Part shown: positions 52,975 through 62,578 of the stretch, piece after piece | Layout: each line of letters begins with the position of its first letter | How positions within the stretch are numbered: position 1 is the stretch's first letter | Assembly: GCA_963977135.1 (NCBI GenBank) | Contig: CAXBNN010000004.1 | Coordinates: forward strand, 235,907-299,906 | Source: UBA2040 sp963977135 | GTDB taxonomy: Bacteria > Bacteroidota > Bacteroidia > Flavobacteriales_D > Crocinitomicaceae | Direction of reading: 5' to 3' | DNA length: 64,000 nucleotides | Position numbers and translations under genes: made by a program | Notes under the pieces: generated by a model | Told to the model about the DNA's origin: nothing | Seen by the model: the letters and a program-made list of their open reading frames with translations, nothing else | Database searches by the model: none

Positions 52975-54711
52975 TTGAAAGCGATAGTAGCTACTGTATT
53001 TATTGGTTTTCTTATCCATTTTGGTGCTTCTTGTCAAAACAACTTGTACACACCTTTAGACGATACTTTAACCTTTCATCACACTACTGGAGGTGTTATT
53101 GACACATTTGACTTAACCTATACTTTTCCGCTAATTTCATTACCAGGAGGAACAATAGGCAAATACAACGCTGCTCCCACTGTAGATTTATTCACAAATT
53201 CACCAAGCCTTTTTCTTCACCAACTTCCTGAAATTAAAAGCGATTGGACGATAAGCGCCTTACCTCATATTGGTTTTTTCTATTCATTTGGAACAAAAGG
53301 CACTCAATTCCTTCATGCTGATTACCAGCAAAGTTTCTTAAACAAATCATTACTAAACTTGGAGATAAACCGCAGTAGTTCTCAAGGAATGGGACGAAAG
53401 TCCGATTTTGCTAATCAAGATTTTAGTTTAGCTTATCGATTTGGTCAAAAGAAAATCCATGGCGACATTAAGGCAATTTATATTCAAAATACAACCACGC
53501 TTAGCGGTGGAATTAGCAACGATAGCACTTGGATAGACCAGGGACTAGCATTTGCACCGATTAGAAAAGAAAATACAACTAGCTTATCGCGTTTTATTAA
53601 CGCAGAAGGGGCTTTAAAATTCAATTTTCTTTCAGATTCAACGTCATTAAGTGCAGGGATAATTACAAAACATAAATATTCATTGTGGAATAGAGTTTAT
53701 AACGAAGTGCAAGATTCCCTTATTAATATTTATCCTTTTGTTAACATCGATAATGATACAACGCGTGATCAATTTCAAGACGCCAAACTAAAAAACTCAA
53801 TAGGATTGTATGCTGAAAACAAACGTTTTTGCTTTTCAATTTTAGGTTCGCATCGATACTGGCGATTTCAAAACTTAGGAGCCTACGTTAACCAAAACGA
53901 AACCTCTGCTGATATCAACCTTGGGGTAAGGATGAAGAAACTTCTTGTTAATTCAGAAAGTTACTTTAATCTGACAGGTGCACAAAACGAATTTTATTCA
54001 AAGAATTCTATAAAATGGGGTACCAGTAGCAAGTACATTTCAGGGGGTGTTAGTATTGAATCAATGTTACCTTCACTTGTGCAGCGATTTTATTATGGAA
54101 ATAACCTTTTCTATAATTCTCCTCTCATAAAACAAAATCGCAACGACATTAATGTCACAGGAGCTTATTCGATTTGGAAAATAGATGCAGCTCTTACTCT
54201 AGGTACACTTTCTTGGAGAAATAATCTAATTTGGCAAAACTATTCATGGATGAATGGAAACGGTTCAAATCAAACTGTAAATTACATTAAAGCGAAACTG
54301 CACTTCGATTTAAATTGGTTTCACGCATATCCAGAATATCTATTTCAGACAGGAAGTGATTTCTTACCCAAATCAGTTCTATCTGGACGGTTACTCGTTA
54401 AGAAAAAAGTTTTTGCTGCCAAAAAACTTGAACTTTCATTTGCTGTTGACCCACAATTGACTTCTAAATACACTTTTATGAGCTACAATACGCTTTTGGA
54501 TAATTGGTATTTTGATTCTAATAATAGGGCGGGAGGTCAAAGCTTTTCATTACACAGCACAATAACACTGCACATTGAAGAATTCAAATTCTTTATTCGA
54601 ACAGAAAACTTACAAGCTTTTTGGACACCAAGAAATATTGAAATAGCGCAAGATTTTTACCGACCAACGTTCTTGTTGCGTTTGGGAATTTCATGGGATT
54701 TCTTCAATTAA
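52975..54711 (+). CDS. Putative outer-membrane porin-like beta-barrel
   Basis: The 578-residue product starts at a TTG (no ATG lies near) that begins a signal peptide (MKAIVATVFIGFLIHFGAS) ending at Cys20, so it could be a lipoprotein or a plain secreted protein. The rest alternates polar and aromatic residues through about 16-20 strands and ends with TFLLRLGISWDFFN, an aromatic-terminated last strand as in outer-membrane barrels. The N-terminal PLDDTLTFHHTTGG and NAAPTVDLFTNSPSLFLHQLPE region resembles the putative-porin (Porin_10-like) family of Bacteroidota; the match is uncertain. It begins 25 bases after the rpsT terminator, stands alone and has no recognised substrate. Confidence 0.75.
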   Translation: MKAIVATVFIGFLIHFGASCQNNLYTPLDDTLTFHHTTGGVIDTFDLTYTFPLISLPGGTIGKYNAAPTVDLFTNSPSLFLHQLPEIKSDWTISALPHIGFFYSFGTKGTQFLHADYQQSFLNKSLLNLEINRSSSQGMGRKSDFANQDFSLAYRFGQKKIHGDIKAIYIQNTTTLSGGISNDSTWIDQGLAFAPIRKENTTSLSRFINAEGALKFNFLSDSTSLSAGIITKHKYSLWNRVYNEVQDSLINIYPFVNIDNDTTRDQFQDAKLKNSIGLYAENKRFCFSILGSHRYWRFQNLGAYVNQNETSADINLGVRMKKLLVNSESYFNLTGAQNEFYSKNSIKWGTSSKYISGGVSIESMLPSLVQRFYYGNNLFYNSPLIKQNRNDINVTGAYSIWKIDAALTLGTLSWRNNLIWQNYSWMNGNGSNQTVNYIKAKLHFDLNWFHAYPEYLFQTGSDFLPKSVLSGRLLVKKKVFAAKKLELSFAVDPQLTSKYTFMSYNTLLDNWYFDSNNRAGGQSFSLHSTITLHIEEFKFFIRTENLQAFWTPRNIEIAQDFYRPTFLLRLGISWDFFN

Positions 54712-54798
54712 CAGGTTAATTGTTCGTATCGTTTATTATTCAATGGTCAACATTTTTGCATAAATGCTATCTTTACCTAGATTATTAAAATAGGCCAA

Positions 54799-55545
54799 AT
54801 GAAATTATTACAAGACAAAGTAATACTAATAACAGGAGCATCAAGAGGGATTGGGAAGTCCATTGCCGAAGAATGCGCTAAACAAGGAGCTGCGGTAGCT
54901 TTTACTTACCTTTCTTCTGAAGAAAAAGCTAAAGCTTTGGAAGATGAATTATCTGCAAATGGAGTAAAAGCTAAAGGGTACAAATCTGATGCGGCAAAAT
55001 TTGACGAAGCTCAGAGTCTAGTCGATCAGGTTATCGAAGATTTTGGAACTATTGATGCATTGGTTAACAACGCCGGAATTACTAGAGATACACTCTTAAT
55101 GCGTATGACTGAAGAGCAATGGGATGAAGTAATTAACACCAATCTTAAATCTGCTTTTAATTTAACAAAAGCCGTTCAACGACCAATGTTAAAAGCTAGA
55201 AGTGGCAGTATAATCAATATGTCCTCAGTAGTTGGTGTAAGCGGAAACGCTGGCCAATCTAACTATGCCGCTTCCAAAGCGGGATTAATTGGATTTACCA
55301 AATCGATTGCTCAAGAGTTAGGATCTAGAAATATAAGATGTAACGCAATAGCTCCAGGTTTCATTGAAACTGAAATGACAGCCGCATTGGATGAAAAAGT
55401 TGTTCAAGATTGGAGAAACTCGATTCCATTGAAAAGAGGTGGCACTCCTGAGGATGTAGCGAACTTAACAGTATTCTTAGCTTCAGATATGTCAAAATAT
55501 ATTACTGGACAAACCATAAATGTTTGTGGAGGAATGCTGATGTAG
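54799..55545 (+). CDS. fabG: 3-oxoacyl-[ACP] reductase
   Basis: FabG reduces 3-ketoacyl-ACP with NADPH in fatty acid elongation. The 248-residue classical SDR shows the cofactor loop TGASRGIG (12-19), NNAG (90-93), the catalytic set N114, S142/S143, Y156 and K160 (INMSSVVGVSG; SNYAASKAG), GFIETEMT and a terminal GQTINVCGGMLM. The pattern and length favour FabG over other SDRs. Other fab genes are not nearby. A TATCTTTA near-match to the -7 box lies about 24 bases before the ATG. A terminator follows 23 bases after the stop. Confidence 0.92.
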   Translation: MKLLQDKVILITGASRGIGKSIAEECAKQGAAVAFTYLSSEEKAKALEDELSANGVKAKGYKSDAAKFDEAQSLVDQVIEDFGTIDALVNNAGITRDTLLMRMTEEQWDEVINTNLKSAFNLTKAVQRPMLKARSGSIINMSSVVGVSGNAGQSNYAASKAGLIGFTKSIAQELGSRNIRCNAIAPGFIETEMTAALDEKVVQDWRNSIPLKRGGTPEDVANLTVFLASDMSKYITGQTINVCGGMLM

Positions 55546-55567
55546 AATTGGCGAAATTATTTTAGGG

Positions 55568-55599
55568 AACCGCTTCAACTTTCGTTAAGCGGTTTTTTT
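55568..55599 (+). terminator. fabG terminator, overlapping the end of the opposite gene
   Basis: Stem AACCGCTT / AAGCGGTT with an inner AAC-TTTC-GTT hairpin, then seven T residues. The last codons and stop of the convergent ABC transporter gene (55585-55587) lie in the right arm. The minus strand lacks a comparable T-run, so it acts for fabG. Confidence 0.88.
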
Positions 55600-58500
55600 C
55601 GTATACATGGGTAGGTTTCTGATTGCAAAAAATCTGCTCAACATATCGAAATACAGTAAAAAATATAACAGAAGAGACATAATCCATATTACGAATAGAT
55701 TCGCCCAAAAAGTGGGTAATTTAATGCCAAATAAATACTTGTATGGGGAATAAAGGGGAGAGGAAAAAATTCCATTAGAAGGTGAATCTTGGAATATTTG
55801 ATCGACCTTTTGAATAAGTTCACCATTATACCTCATTATTTTGTTGTACTCCTCGCGATTGGTGAGCAAATTTCTTAAATTTTCATTTATATATTCATTT
55901 TCAATTTTAGCAAATTGAACATTTCCCGTTTCAGTCACAAATTTCTCAATTGATAAAACTGCTTGATCATATTGCCTCTTATACTGTTGCTGTAATTTTA
56001 ATAAAAAGTAATTAGCTGATAGATAATCGTCATTGGAATTAATGTTTTCTTTACAATCCTCACATTCAAAATTGTTCCAAACCGTCTCTTCTTTTTCTAT
56101 TTCATTTAACAAAATAGTCTTGGCAATTTTTTTCTGAATTTTCGATTTATTTGGGTTATTCAATTCCATAATTAATTCTTTCATTTCAGGAATCCAATAA
56201 TCTCTTTTCCAAGCACTCTGGAATTTTTCAATTTTATAAGTCAATAATTTCGAATTTATGGGATTATTGACTTGTTGCTGAACCGCTATAGCCTCAAATG
56301 ACCATCGGCAACTAATTAAATCTCCAATAAATGGAACTTCCTTTTGACTTGCCAAAGCAGGATTAAGCTTATCGAACTTTACGATTATACCTGTAAACAA
56401 GAGTTGCGGAATAATCAATAGAGGAACTAGAATATATATAACTTTAACACTATTGAAAGATGCTGAAATTATTAATCCAACAAGGTTCGATGTGCAAGAG
56501 ATTGAAAATAAGACGAACCAATAATCCAACCACATACCTTTAATTTCCATAATACTATTTCCAACAATTACAAACGATAAGGTTTGAATAGCACTAATTA
56601 AAAATAACACACCAATCTTTGATAATAAGTAGCTTGATTTGGATAAATTGAGAAAACTCTCTCTTTCGAGAATCTGTTTATCCCTAAATATTTCTTCTGC
56701 TGCAACCGTTAAACCCATAAAAACAGCGACAATATTTGCGATAAAGATATATTGAGGAATATTCTCATTATGATAAAAGGAATAAATAAGTTCACCATTT
56801 TCATTTTCATTTCCAAAATAGCGCAAGACAAAAGCCAAAAGCAATGCTAAAAATGGTGCCTCCAAGAAATTTACGACTAGATACTGTTTGTTTGACAACT
56901 TGCTCAAAGCATCTCGTTTTAAAAACACTTTGAATTGCTCAAACTTATTTGGTTTTTTAGAACCTCCAATTAATTCTTTACGCTCCTCTGATTCAATTAA
57001 TGGTCTAGCTACCTTCTTATATTTTTCATACCATTCTTGAGGCTCGGTCTTTCGCAGGTTTGTCATCAAACCTTCCTCGTTCACCACTTTAGATTCTACA
57101 ATATTGAAAATTTGTTCAGGGTTTACGTTACCACATTGTGGACATTCGCGCTCCTCTGCTCCAGCATGGTTAACATGCAATTTAAAATATACTATTGAAT
57201 CTGTCGGATTTCCATCAAAAATGGGATAGCCACCTTTATCCAATAAAAACAAGCGATCAAACATTTTAAAAATCTCAGAAGATGGCTGATGGATTACTAC
57301 GAAAATCAATTTCCCTTGCAGAGTCAACTCCTTCATCAAATCCATAATGTTCTCTGAGTCCCTCGAAGAAAGACCGGATGTCGGCTCATCCACAAAAAGA
57401 ATTGCAGGTTCACGGATCAACTCTAAAGCAATGTTTAAACGCTTTCTTTGTCCGCCAGAAATAACTTTTTCTGATGGACTTCCAACTTTAAGTTCTCTAA
57501 CATCAAAAAGACCAACATCTAGTAAAATCTTGACTACCTTTTTTTGAATAGCCAATTTATCAAGATCTTTAAAGCACAATTGAGCGTTAAAGAATAAATT
57601 TTCATAAACTGTCAAATCTTCGAAAAGAACGTCGTCTTGGCTGATGAAACCAATAATTCCCTCTAATTTCTCCGATTCCGTGGTTAGATCAACACCATTA
57701 ATTTTAATCGATCCTGTTGTTGGTTTTATTTTCCCATTTAGAATATTCAACAAAGTAGATTTTCCAGAACCAGATCCACCCATTATCCCTATCAATTTTC
57801 CATCTTGAGATTGAAAACTCAACTCATGAAGGCCATAGCTGCGATTTGGAAAGATGTAGCTTAGTTTATTAACGGAAAAATCCAATTCATTTTCAGCTCT
57901 ATTATTTAAAAATTGTGAAATTATATCACTATAATACAACTGATTAGACTTAGACGTTTTCAAGCTTGAGCCTGTAGAAAAAGTTTGAATTCTTTTATTG
58001 GAAATAATTTGTCCATTCAGAAAAAGCTGATCATTTCCTAAATACCTAAAATACAAATTATTAGACTCGTCAATCTTCAAAATTCGAATCTCAGCATCTA
58101 AATTTGGTAAAAGAATGTTTTTTGACCGCTTAAGAAATATAGGCTTTCCAGTAATGAACAGTGTTTTTCCATCGTCAATATGCGTTTCAATGCTATTTTC
58201 AATAAATAACATAATCCGCTCGTAATCTGTTTTTTCAATGTTAAAACTATCTGCAACAGTTTCTACAAAGTCTATTTCTTGTTTGGAATGGCTTTGATTT
58301 AATAGAACAAACTCCATCACTCTGATAAGCACTAAAACCTTCTGTTTTTGAGTCAGCTCTTTATTAATCTGTGAACAGATTCTTAAGATTTTTACTGAAT
58401 TTACGGAAGTTCTTTTACTCTTTCCATCCTTCTTAAAAGTGGATTGATGCAAAGTTTGAAGATCATTATCAAAAATTTGAAGGTAATGCTCAACCAGTGA

Positions 58501-58650
58501 GGTACTAAGTTCAGTTTGCAAGTAGTCTTCGACCAATTGCCTTCCAGTAGTGCTCTCAAACTTTATTTTGTTTAAGGTTTCTTCCGACTCATCTACTCTT
58601 GCAAGAATCGCAAAAAGTTGCATGAGCGCCCGAAGAATACGTTCACTCAT
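55585..58650 (-). CDS. ABC-2 exporter fused to TerB-like and FHA-like domains
   Basis: The 1021-residue protein combines several parts. Residues 1-150 are a TerB-like helical domain (ALMQLFAILARVDE; IDFVETVADSFNIEKTDY). Residues 165-240 form a beta-rich FHA-like segment. The ABCG-type ATPase (about 255-480) has Walker A GGSGSGKST (291-299), signature ISGGQRKRLN, Walker B LFVDEPTSGLSS and H-loop VIHQPSSE. It is followed by a linker with CPQCGNVNPEQ and then ABC-2 transmembrane helices (about 590-790), a large periplasmic loop containing CEDCKENI (about 800-960) and a final helix near 985-1005. The substrate is unknown. It closes a three-gene minus operon (gaps of 6 and 9 bases) with a secreted protein and a lipoprotein, which may be partners. 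This layout recurs in Bacteroidota. Confidence 0.87.
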   Translation of the reverse strand: MSERILRALMQLFAILARVDESEETLNKIKFESTTGRQLVEDYLQTELSTSLVEHYLQIFDNDLQTLHQSTFKKDGKSKRTSVNSVKILRICSQINKELTQKQKVLVLIRVMEFVLLNQSHSKQEIDFVETVADSFNIEKTDYERIMLFIENSIETHIDDGKTLFITGKPIFLKRSKNILLPNLDAEIRILKIDESNNLYFRYLGNDQLFLNGQIISNKRIQTFSTGSSLKTSKSNQLYYSDIISQFLNNRAENELDFSVNKLSYIFPNRSYGLHELSFQSQDGKLIGIMGGSGSGKSTLLNILNGKIKPTTGSIKINGVDLTTESEKLEGIIGFISQDDVLFEDLTVYENLFFNAQLCFKDLDKLAIQKKVVKILLDVGLFDVRELKVGSPSEKVISGGQRKRLNIALELIREPAILFVDEPTSGLSSRDSENIMDLMKELTLQGKLIFVVIHQPSSEIFKMFDRLFLLDKGGYPIFDGNPTDSIVYFKLHVNHAGAEERECPQCGNVNPEQIFNIVESKVVNEEGLMTNLRKTEPQEWYEKYKKVARPLIESEERKELIGGSKKPNKFEQFKVFLKRDALSKLSNKQYLVVNFLEAPFLALLLAFVLRYFGNENENGELIYSFYHNENIPQYIFIANIVAVFMGLTVAAEEIFRDKQILERESFLNLSKSSYLLSKIGVLFLISAIQTLSFVIVGNSIMEIKGMWLDYWFVLFSISCTSNLVGLIISASFNSVKVIYILVPLLIIPQLLFTGIIVKFDKLNPALASQKEVPFIGDLISCRWSFEAIAVQQQVNNPINSKLLTYKIEKFQSAWKRDYWIPEMKELIMELNNPNKSKIQKKIAKTILLNEIEKEETVWNNFECEDCKENINSNDDYLSANYFLLKLQQQYKRQYDQAVLSIEKFVTETGNVQFAKIENEYINENLRNLLTNREEYNKIMRYNGELIQKVDQIFQDSPSNGIFSSPLYSPYKYLFGIKLPTFWANLFVIWIMSLLLYFLLYFDMLSRFFAIRNLPMYTKKTA

Positions 58651-58656
58651 AATTGC

Positions 58657-59085
58657 TTATTGCTTAAATCCGATTAACATCACTGCGCAACCTGTAACTT
58701 TCAAATCAAGATCAAGCTCCGTTGTGATTACAACTGGAATGGTTCTTGGAACTTTAAAATCCCAATATGGTGAATTTTTATAATTACGATTTGTAAACAG
58801 AATATTTCCATCTAGGTCCATTACCGAGAAGATAACAAAATCTTCCTTATTGCCAGCGCTTGCCGCAATTCGATATGTAGAACCACCGTATAAAGTCGTT
58901 TTAAACTCAGCCTTTTCTCTATCGAGAAAAGCTGTATAAACCTGACCGTCCGAAATAAAGCGAGTTTTACCTTTTTTTCCGTCCAAATAATCAGCACAAT
59001 CTTTCGCTATTTGCTCACAATTTTGAGCAAATGCTCCAAAAGAAGCAGAAAAAATGATTAATGATACTATGAATAAATTTTTCAT
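58657..59085 (-). CDS. Hypothetical small secreted protein
   Basis: The 142-residue product has a signal peptide (MKNLFIVSLIIFSASFGAFAQ) and a beta-rich body with NCEQIAKDCADYL near the start (two cysteines) and a third Cys near the end, GCAVMLIGFKQ. I recognise no family. It lies between the lipoprotein and ABC exporter genes (9 and 6 bases), so it is probably co-expressed with the exporter and may act in the periplasm as part of the same system. No catalytic motif is visible. Confidence 0.72.
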   Translation of the reverse strand: MKNLFIVSLIIFSASFGAFAQNCEQIAKDCADYLDGKKGKTRFISDGQVYTAFLDREKAEFKTTLYGGSTYRIAASAGNKEDFVIFSVMDLDGNILFTNRNYKNSPYWDFKVPRTIPVVITTELDLDLKVTGCAVMLIGFKQ

Positions 59086-59094
59086 GGTTTTCCT

Positions 59095-59979
59095 TTAAGC
59101 GATGATTTTTTCACGAATTGACCGAATTTTCATACTGATTTGATTCAGAATATCTGTGTCAATTTTGATTTCCAAAGAATGTAACAACGTTGTTGTTTTA
59201 TTCGCCTCATCCGTTTTTGGCTCCACATAAGTATATTTAAATTCGATTTTATCGAAGTAAAATTGTAGATCCTTAAGGTCTTGAATCAAACCATCATTCA
59301 TTTTGCCAGTATTGTATTCCGACAAGATTTCTATGATACTTGTTAATGTCAATTGCTGTTCACCAATACGTTCCACAATTTTCACACTCGGCTTTTGAAT
59401 GTTCAATTCACTAGCCAAATACATTGATTCAATCCAACCTCCAGTTAAAATTAAAGCTGAAGTTGCTTTTCTATCTGAGTTTTTTAAGAAATAATCTGAC
59501 TTCTTAAAAGCATCTGAAACGACAATGAGCATCGAATCCTGATTTGCCAAGTTCTTCTCAAAACGAATCAAAAACTGTTTGTCAAATGCTGCACCCAATC
59601 CTAATTTCTCAGTTATTTTTTGAACCGCAGCCAAGTATCGAACTGAGTATGAATTCTGATTGTATAGTGATGCATAACCAAGGTCCGTTCCAAGAATTCC
59701 CAAATTTAAAGATTGCTGATATTCGGTTGTAAACGATTCCAAATCATCCACGGGACTCATCAGACTAGAATTAAATGGAAGGTCTAAACTCTTAATTAGT
59801 AAAGAGGTTTGAATAGGTGAGGGGATACTAAAGATTTTTCCATCAAAAGCGGTGTTTAATGAACTATTTGGGTCCAAAACATCGTCATCGATTTCTTTAC
59901 CACCAGATTCACCTGAGCAAGAGAGAAGTAGAGGAATAATAAAGACGCCTAAGATTAAATAATTAAATAATTTATTCAT
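59095..59979 (-). CDS. Hypothetical lipoprotein of the ABC exporter operon
   Basis: The 294-residue product has a lipobox LLS-C (Cys21) followed by a Gly/Ser/Asp-rich linker and a largely helical body (about 45-290) with repeated Leu/Ile heptads. I recognise it only as a conserved Bacteroidota lipoprotein type. It is the first gene of the operon with the secreted protein (9 bases downstream) and the TerB/FHA-like ABC exporter, and it faces the divergent hemB gene across 121 bases. No catalytic residues are evident, so a structural or binding role is likely. Confidence 0.72.
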   Translation of the reverse strand: MNKLFNYLILGVFIIPLLLSCSGESGGKEIDDDVLDPNSSLNTAFDGKIFSIPSPIQTSLLIKSLDLPFNSSLMSPVDDLESFTTEYQQSLNLGILGTDLGYASLYNQNSYSVRYLAAVQKITEKLGLGAAFDKQFLIRFEKNLANQDSMLIVVSDAFKKSDYFLKNSDRKATSALILTGGWIESMYLASELNIQKPSVKIVERIGEQQLTLTSIIEILSEYNTGKMNDGLIQDLKDLQFYFDKIEFKYTYVEPKTDEANKTTTLLHSLEIKIDTDILNQISMKIRSIREKIIA

Positions 59980-60080
59980 TCCGGTTTTATTAAGTGCTCT
60001 AAAAATAGATAAAAATGACGTATTACCCTTATTCTAGCAAAAAAAAGATAGTTTTTCCTCACGGAAATTTAAGAATGAAG

Positions 60081-60088
60081 TAACTTTG
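60081..60088 (+). promoter_or_regulatory. Candidate hemB promoter (-7 box)
   Basis: TAACTTTG is an exact TAnnTTTG match ending 12 bases before ATG 60101. The in-frame TTG at 60086 lies inside this box, so it cannot be the start if the promoter is real. No TTTG -33 box. Confidence 0.5.
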
Positions 60089-60100
60089 AGAAAAAAAAGA

Positions 60101-61075
60101 ATGTATAACAGACCTCGGCGAAATAGGAAAAATGTAATAATTAGAGACTTAATTCAAGAAACCCATCTTTCCACTAACCATTTAATATATCCAATTTTCT
60201 TAGTTGACGGCACGAATAAAAAAGAGAAAATTGACTCATTACCAAATATTTACCGATGGTCACTTGATCTTCTTTTAAAAGAAATTGAAGAATGTATTTC
60301 CTTAGGTATCCGCTTCTTTGATATTTTCCCTGCAGTTGATGATAGTTTGAAAAATAATACTGCTAGCTATAGTTATGCCGAGGACAATTTTTATTTAAAA
60401 GGAATAAGAAAAATTAAAGAAACGTTTCCTGATATTGTTTTAATGAGCGATGTAGCCATGGATCCATATAGTTCCGATGGTCATGATGGAATAGTTATCA
60501 ACGGTGAAATTGACAACGACGAAACATTACCAATATTGGCAAAAATGTCCATAGCCCAAGCCCAAGCCGGAATCGACATTATCGGTCCTTCAGATATGAT
60601 GGATGGTCGGGTTGGTTATATTCGAGAAGAACTTGATTTACATGGCTTTACAAATGTCAGTATAATGTCTTACTGCGCAAAATACGCAAGTGCTTATTAC
60701 GGTCCATTTCGTGATGCTCTGAATTCTGCTCCAAAATTTGGAGATAAAAAGTCATATCAAATGAATCCTGCCAATAAACGTGAGGCCTTGATTGAAGCTG
60801 AATTAGACATTTCGGAAGGTGCAGACATGATTATGGTTAAACCTGCCACGCTATATTTGGATGTAATTCATATGCTAAAGGAAAACTTTGAAACTCCAGT
60901 GACAGCCTATAATGTTAGTGGTGAATATGCAATGATACATGCAGCCGCTCAGAAAGGTTGGTTGAATTATGATAATGCCATGTCTGAAATGCTTTTATCC
61001 ATTAAAAGAGCGGGAGCAGATGGCATTCTGACATACTTCGCAAAAGATTATGCAAAATTGGCAAGAAATCTGTAG
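60101..61075 (+). CDS. hemB: Porphobilinogen synthase (delta-aminolevulinate dehydratase)
   Basis: HemB condenses two 5-aminolevulinate molecules to porphobilinogen in tetrapyrrole synthesis. From ATG 60101 the protein is 324 residues, normal for the family; the frame opens five codons earlier at a TTG inside the promoter box. The two Schiff-base lysines are visible in SYCAKYASAYYGPFRDA and MIMVKPATLYLD. In the metal loop, VAMDPYSSDGHDG carries Asp rather than Cys residues, so this should be a Mg-type enzyme without the catalytic zinc site. GPSDMMDGRVGYIRE and NVSGEYAMIHAAA are also characteristic. hemF is 47 kb away. The site-2 protease gene follows after 32 bases. Confidence 0.95.
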   Translation: MYNRPRRNRKNVIIRDLIQETHLSTNHLIYPIFLVDGTNKKEKIDSLPNIYRWSLDLLLKEIEECISLGIRFFDIFPAVDDSLKNNTASYSYAEDNFYLKGIRKIKETFPDIVLMSDVAMDPYSSDGHDGIVINGEIDNDETLPILAKMSIAQAQAGIDIIGPSDMMDGRVGYIREELDLHGFTNVSIMSYCAKYASAYYGPFRDALNSAPKFGDKKSYQMNPANKREALIEAELDISEGADMIMVKPATLYLDVIHMLKENFETPVTAYNVSGEYAMIHAAAQKGWLNYDNAMSEMLLSIKRAGADGILTYFAKDYAKLARNL

Positions 61076-61107
61076 GTAATACTCAATAATATTTGTAAAT
61101 TAACTTT

Positions 61108-62061
61108 ATGAGCGAATACAATATATATCCTGAAAAACCAGAGCTTGAAGTGCGCAAGAAGAAACCAGGAGGGATAGGAATGACTATCTTTTCTATCATT
61201 CTTTTCATTTCTACAATGTTGCTTCTTTTTTCAGACAGTATCTTCTTTATTTTGATTCTTGTAGTCGTGCTCTTATTTCATGAGTTGGGTCACTATTCCT
61301 TCATGAAACTGTTTAAATACAAAGATGTCCGAATGTTATTTGTTCCTTTAATGGGTGCCTTTGTTCAGGGAATGAAAGACAGATATTCGCAAGTACAGAG
61401 TTTTTTAGTTGTAATGGCTGGACCGATTCCTGGACTCACTTTAGGAATAGCTTTATTCATTTTGGCTCAAAGTTATCAATCGGCATCAATGATGACCATT
61501 TCGCTGTTATTCATATTCTTAAATGGAATAAACCTATTACCGCTTGACCCGATGGATGGGGGTCAATTATTGAAATTATTAATTAAAAAAAATCAGGATA
61601 TATTTCAATTATTCCTTAGCCTTACTACTTCATTATTGCTCATTATTTTAGGGCTTTATCTTGATAGTATTATTATGATTGCTTTTGGATTTCTTATGGC
61701 TATACGAGTGAGAAGTTTACAAAGAAACTACATCATACACAAAGACTTAATTAATGACAACATCGAATATGAATCTACATATGATGACCTCGACAATAAG
61801 CAATATGCTCAAATAAAGGAAGTTGTCTTAAGAAACACACCAGCACTTCAAAAATTCATGTCATTAAACTCTGGTGAAGACATTGAACCCGTAATCGCAT
61901 CTCAGGTACGCAATATTCTAGTCGCTCCCTTAACACGAGATGCGTCAGCTTTACAACAGGCTCTTGTAATTCTGATTTGGATATTATCATTCGCCCTTCC
62001 GCTTTATCTTTATTCTGTTTCATCCTTTGACTGGTATATCAATGCAATTCAAAATTGGTGA
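61108..62061 (+). CDS. Site-2 protease family (M50) membrane metalloprotease
   Basis: The 317-residue protein has about six transmembrane helices. The zinc motif HELGH is at 58-62, inside a helix (VVLLFHELGHYSFMK), and the third ligand motif NLLPLDPMDGG is at 141-151, both typical of intramembrane M50 proteases. An N-terminal basic stretch (RKKKPGG) is cytoplasmic. The C-terminal region (about 210-300) is charged and ends in a last helix. Unlike RseP it has no PDZ domain between the motifs, so it belongs with the short, SpoIVFB-like members. Its substrate is unknown. The Smr gene overlaps its 3' end by 20 bases. Confidence 0.88.
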   Translation: MSEYNIYPEKPELEVRKKKPGGIGMTIFSIILFISTMLLLFSDSIFFILILVVVLLFHELGHYSFMKLFKYKDVRMLFVPLMGAFVQGMKDRYSQVQSFLVVMAGPIPGLTLGIALFILAQSYQSASMMTISLLFIFLNGINLLPLDPMDGGQLLKLLIKKNQDIFQLFLSLTTSLLLIILGLYLDSIIMIAFGFLMAIRVRSLQRNYIIHKDLINDNIEYESTYDDLDNKQYAQIKEVVLRNTPALQKFMSLNSGEDIEPVIASQVRNILVAPLTRDASALQQALVILIWILSFALPLYLYSVSSFDWYINAIQNW

Positions 62062-62578
62062 GACAGTACGTTTCCTGCATGAAGTAGGCTCTGGTAAAAT
62101 ACTGGAAATCAAGTCAAATTCAGCAATTTTAGAAGATGAAAATGGATTTGAAATGGAATATCCATTTAGCCAACTTGTTCCTAGTATGCAAGCTTCTGAA
62201 GACGAACTCCTCGGAAAGGTTGAAAGTCAATCCAAAATCAATTTAACGATCAAAAAACCTCTTTTTACGCCAAAATACAAAGGCGAAAAAGAATGGAAGT
62301 TGGATTTGCACATGGAAAACTTGACGGATTCACATAAAAACATGACGAATCATGAAATTCTCACCGTCCAATTGAATCATTTCAAGAAATTTATTAAAAC
62401 AGCTGAAGAAGCTAAGGTCGGTAGGATGGTAATTGTTCATGGAGTGGGCACGGGGAAACTAAAAAATGAAATACTTCAACTTGTTCGAGGTATAAATGGT
62501 GCTGAGTTATTTGACGCTGATTATTCTGAATACGGTCGTGGTGCAAGTATACTTGAGAGAAAATACAATATTCGTTAG
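62042..62578 (+). CDS. Smr-domain protein (short form)
   Basis: The 178-residue protein starts at ATG 62042, inside the end of the protease gene; the frame opens five codons earlier at a TTG. Residues 1-55 form a small beta domain (KIGETVRFLHEVGSGKILEI), as in MutS2-associated or DUF2027-type proteins. The C-terminal 80 residues are an Smr domain, with WKLDLHMENL (LDLH motif) and VHGVGTGKLKNEIL (HGxGTGxL motif). Smr domains can nick DNA or RNA; in MutS2 the partner ATPase domains precede it, but here they are absent. As I recall, related Bacteroidota proteins are often about twice as long. It converges with the repeat protein, overlapping by 4 bases. Confidence 0.85.
   Translation: MQFKIGETVRFLHEVGSGKILEIKSNSAILEDENGFEMEYPFSQLVPSMQASEDELLGKVESQSKINLTIKKPLFTPKYKGEKEWKLDLHMENLTDSHKNMTNHEILTVQLNHFKKFIKTAEEAKVGRMVIVHGVGTGKLKNEILQLVRGINGAELFDADYSEYGRGASILERKYNIR

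Noticed and set aside
55568..55599. Bidirectional terminator for fabG and the ABC exporter gene
   Set aside because: The T-run exists only on the plus strand; on the minus strand the hairpin is followed by a mixed sequence.
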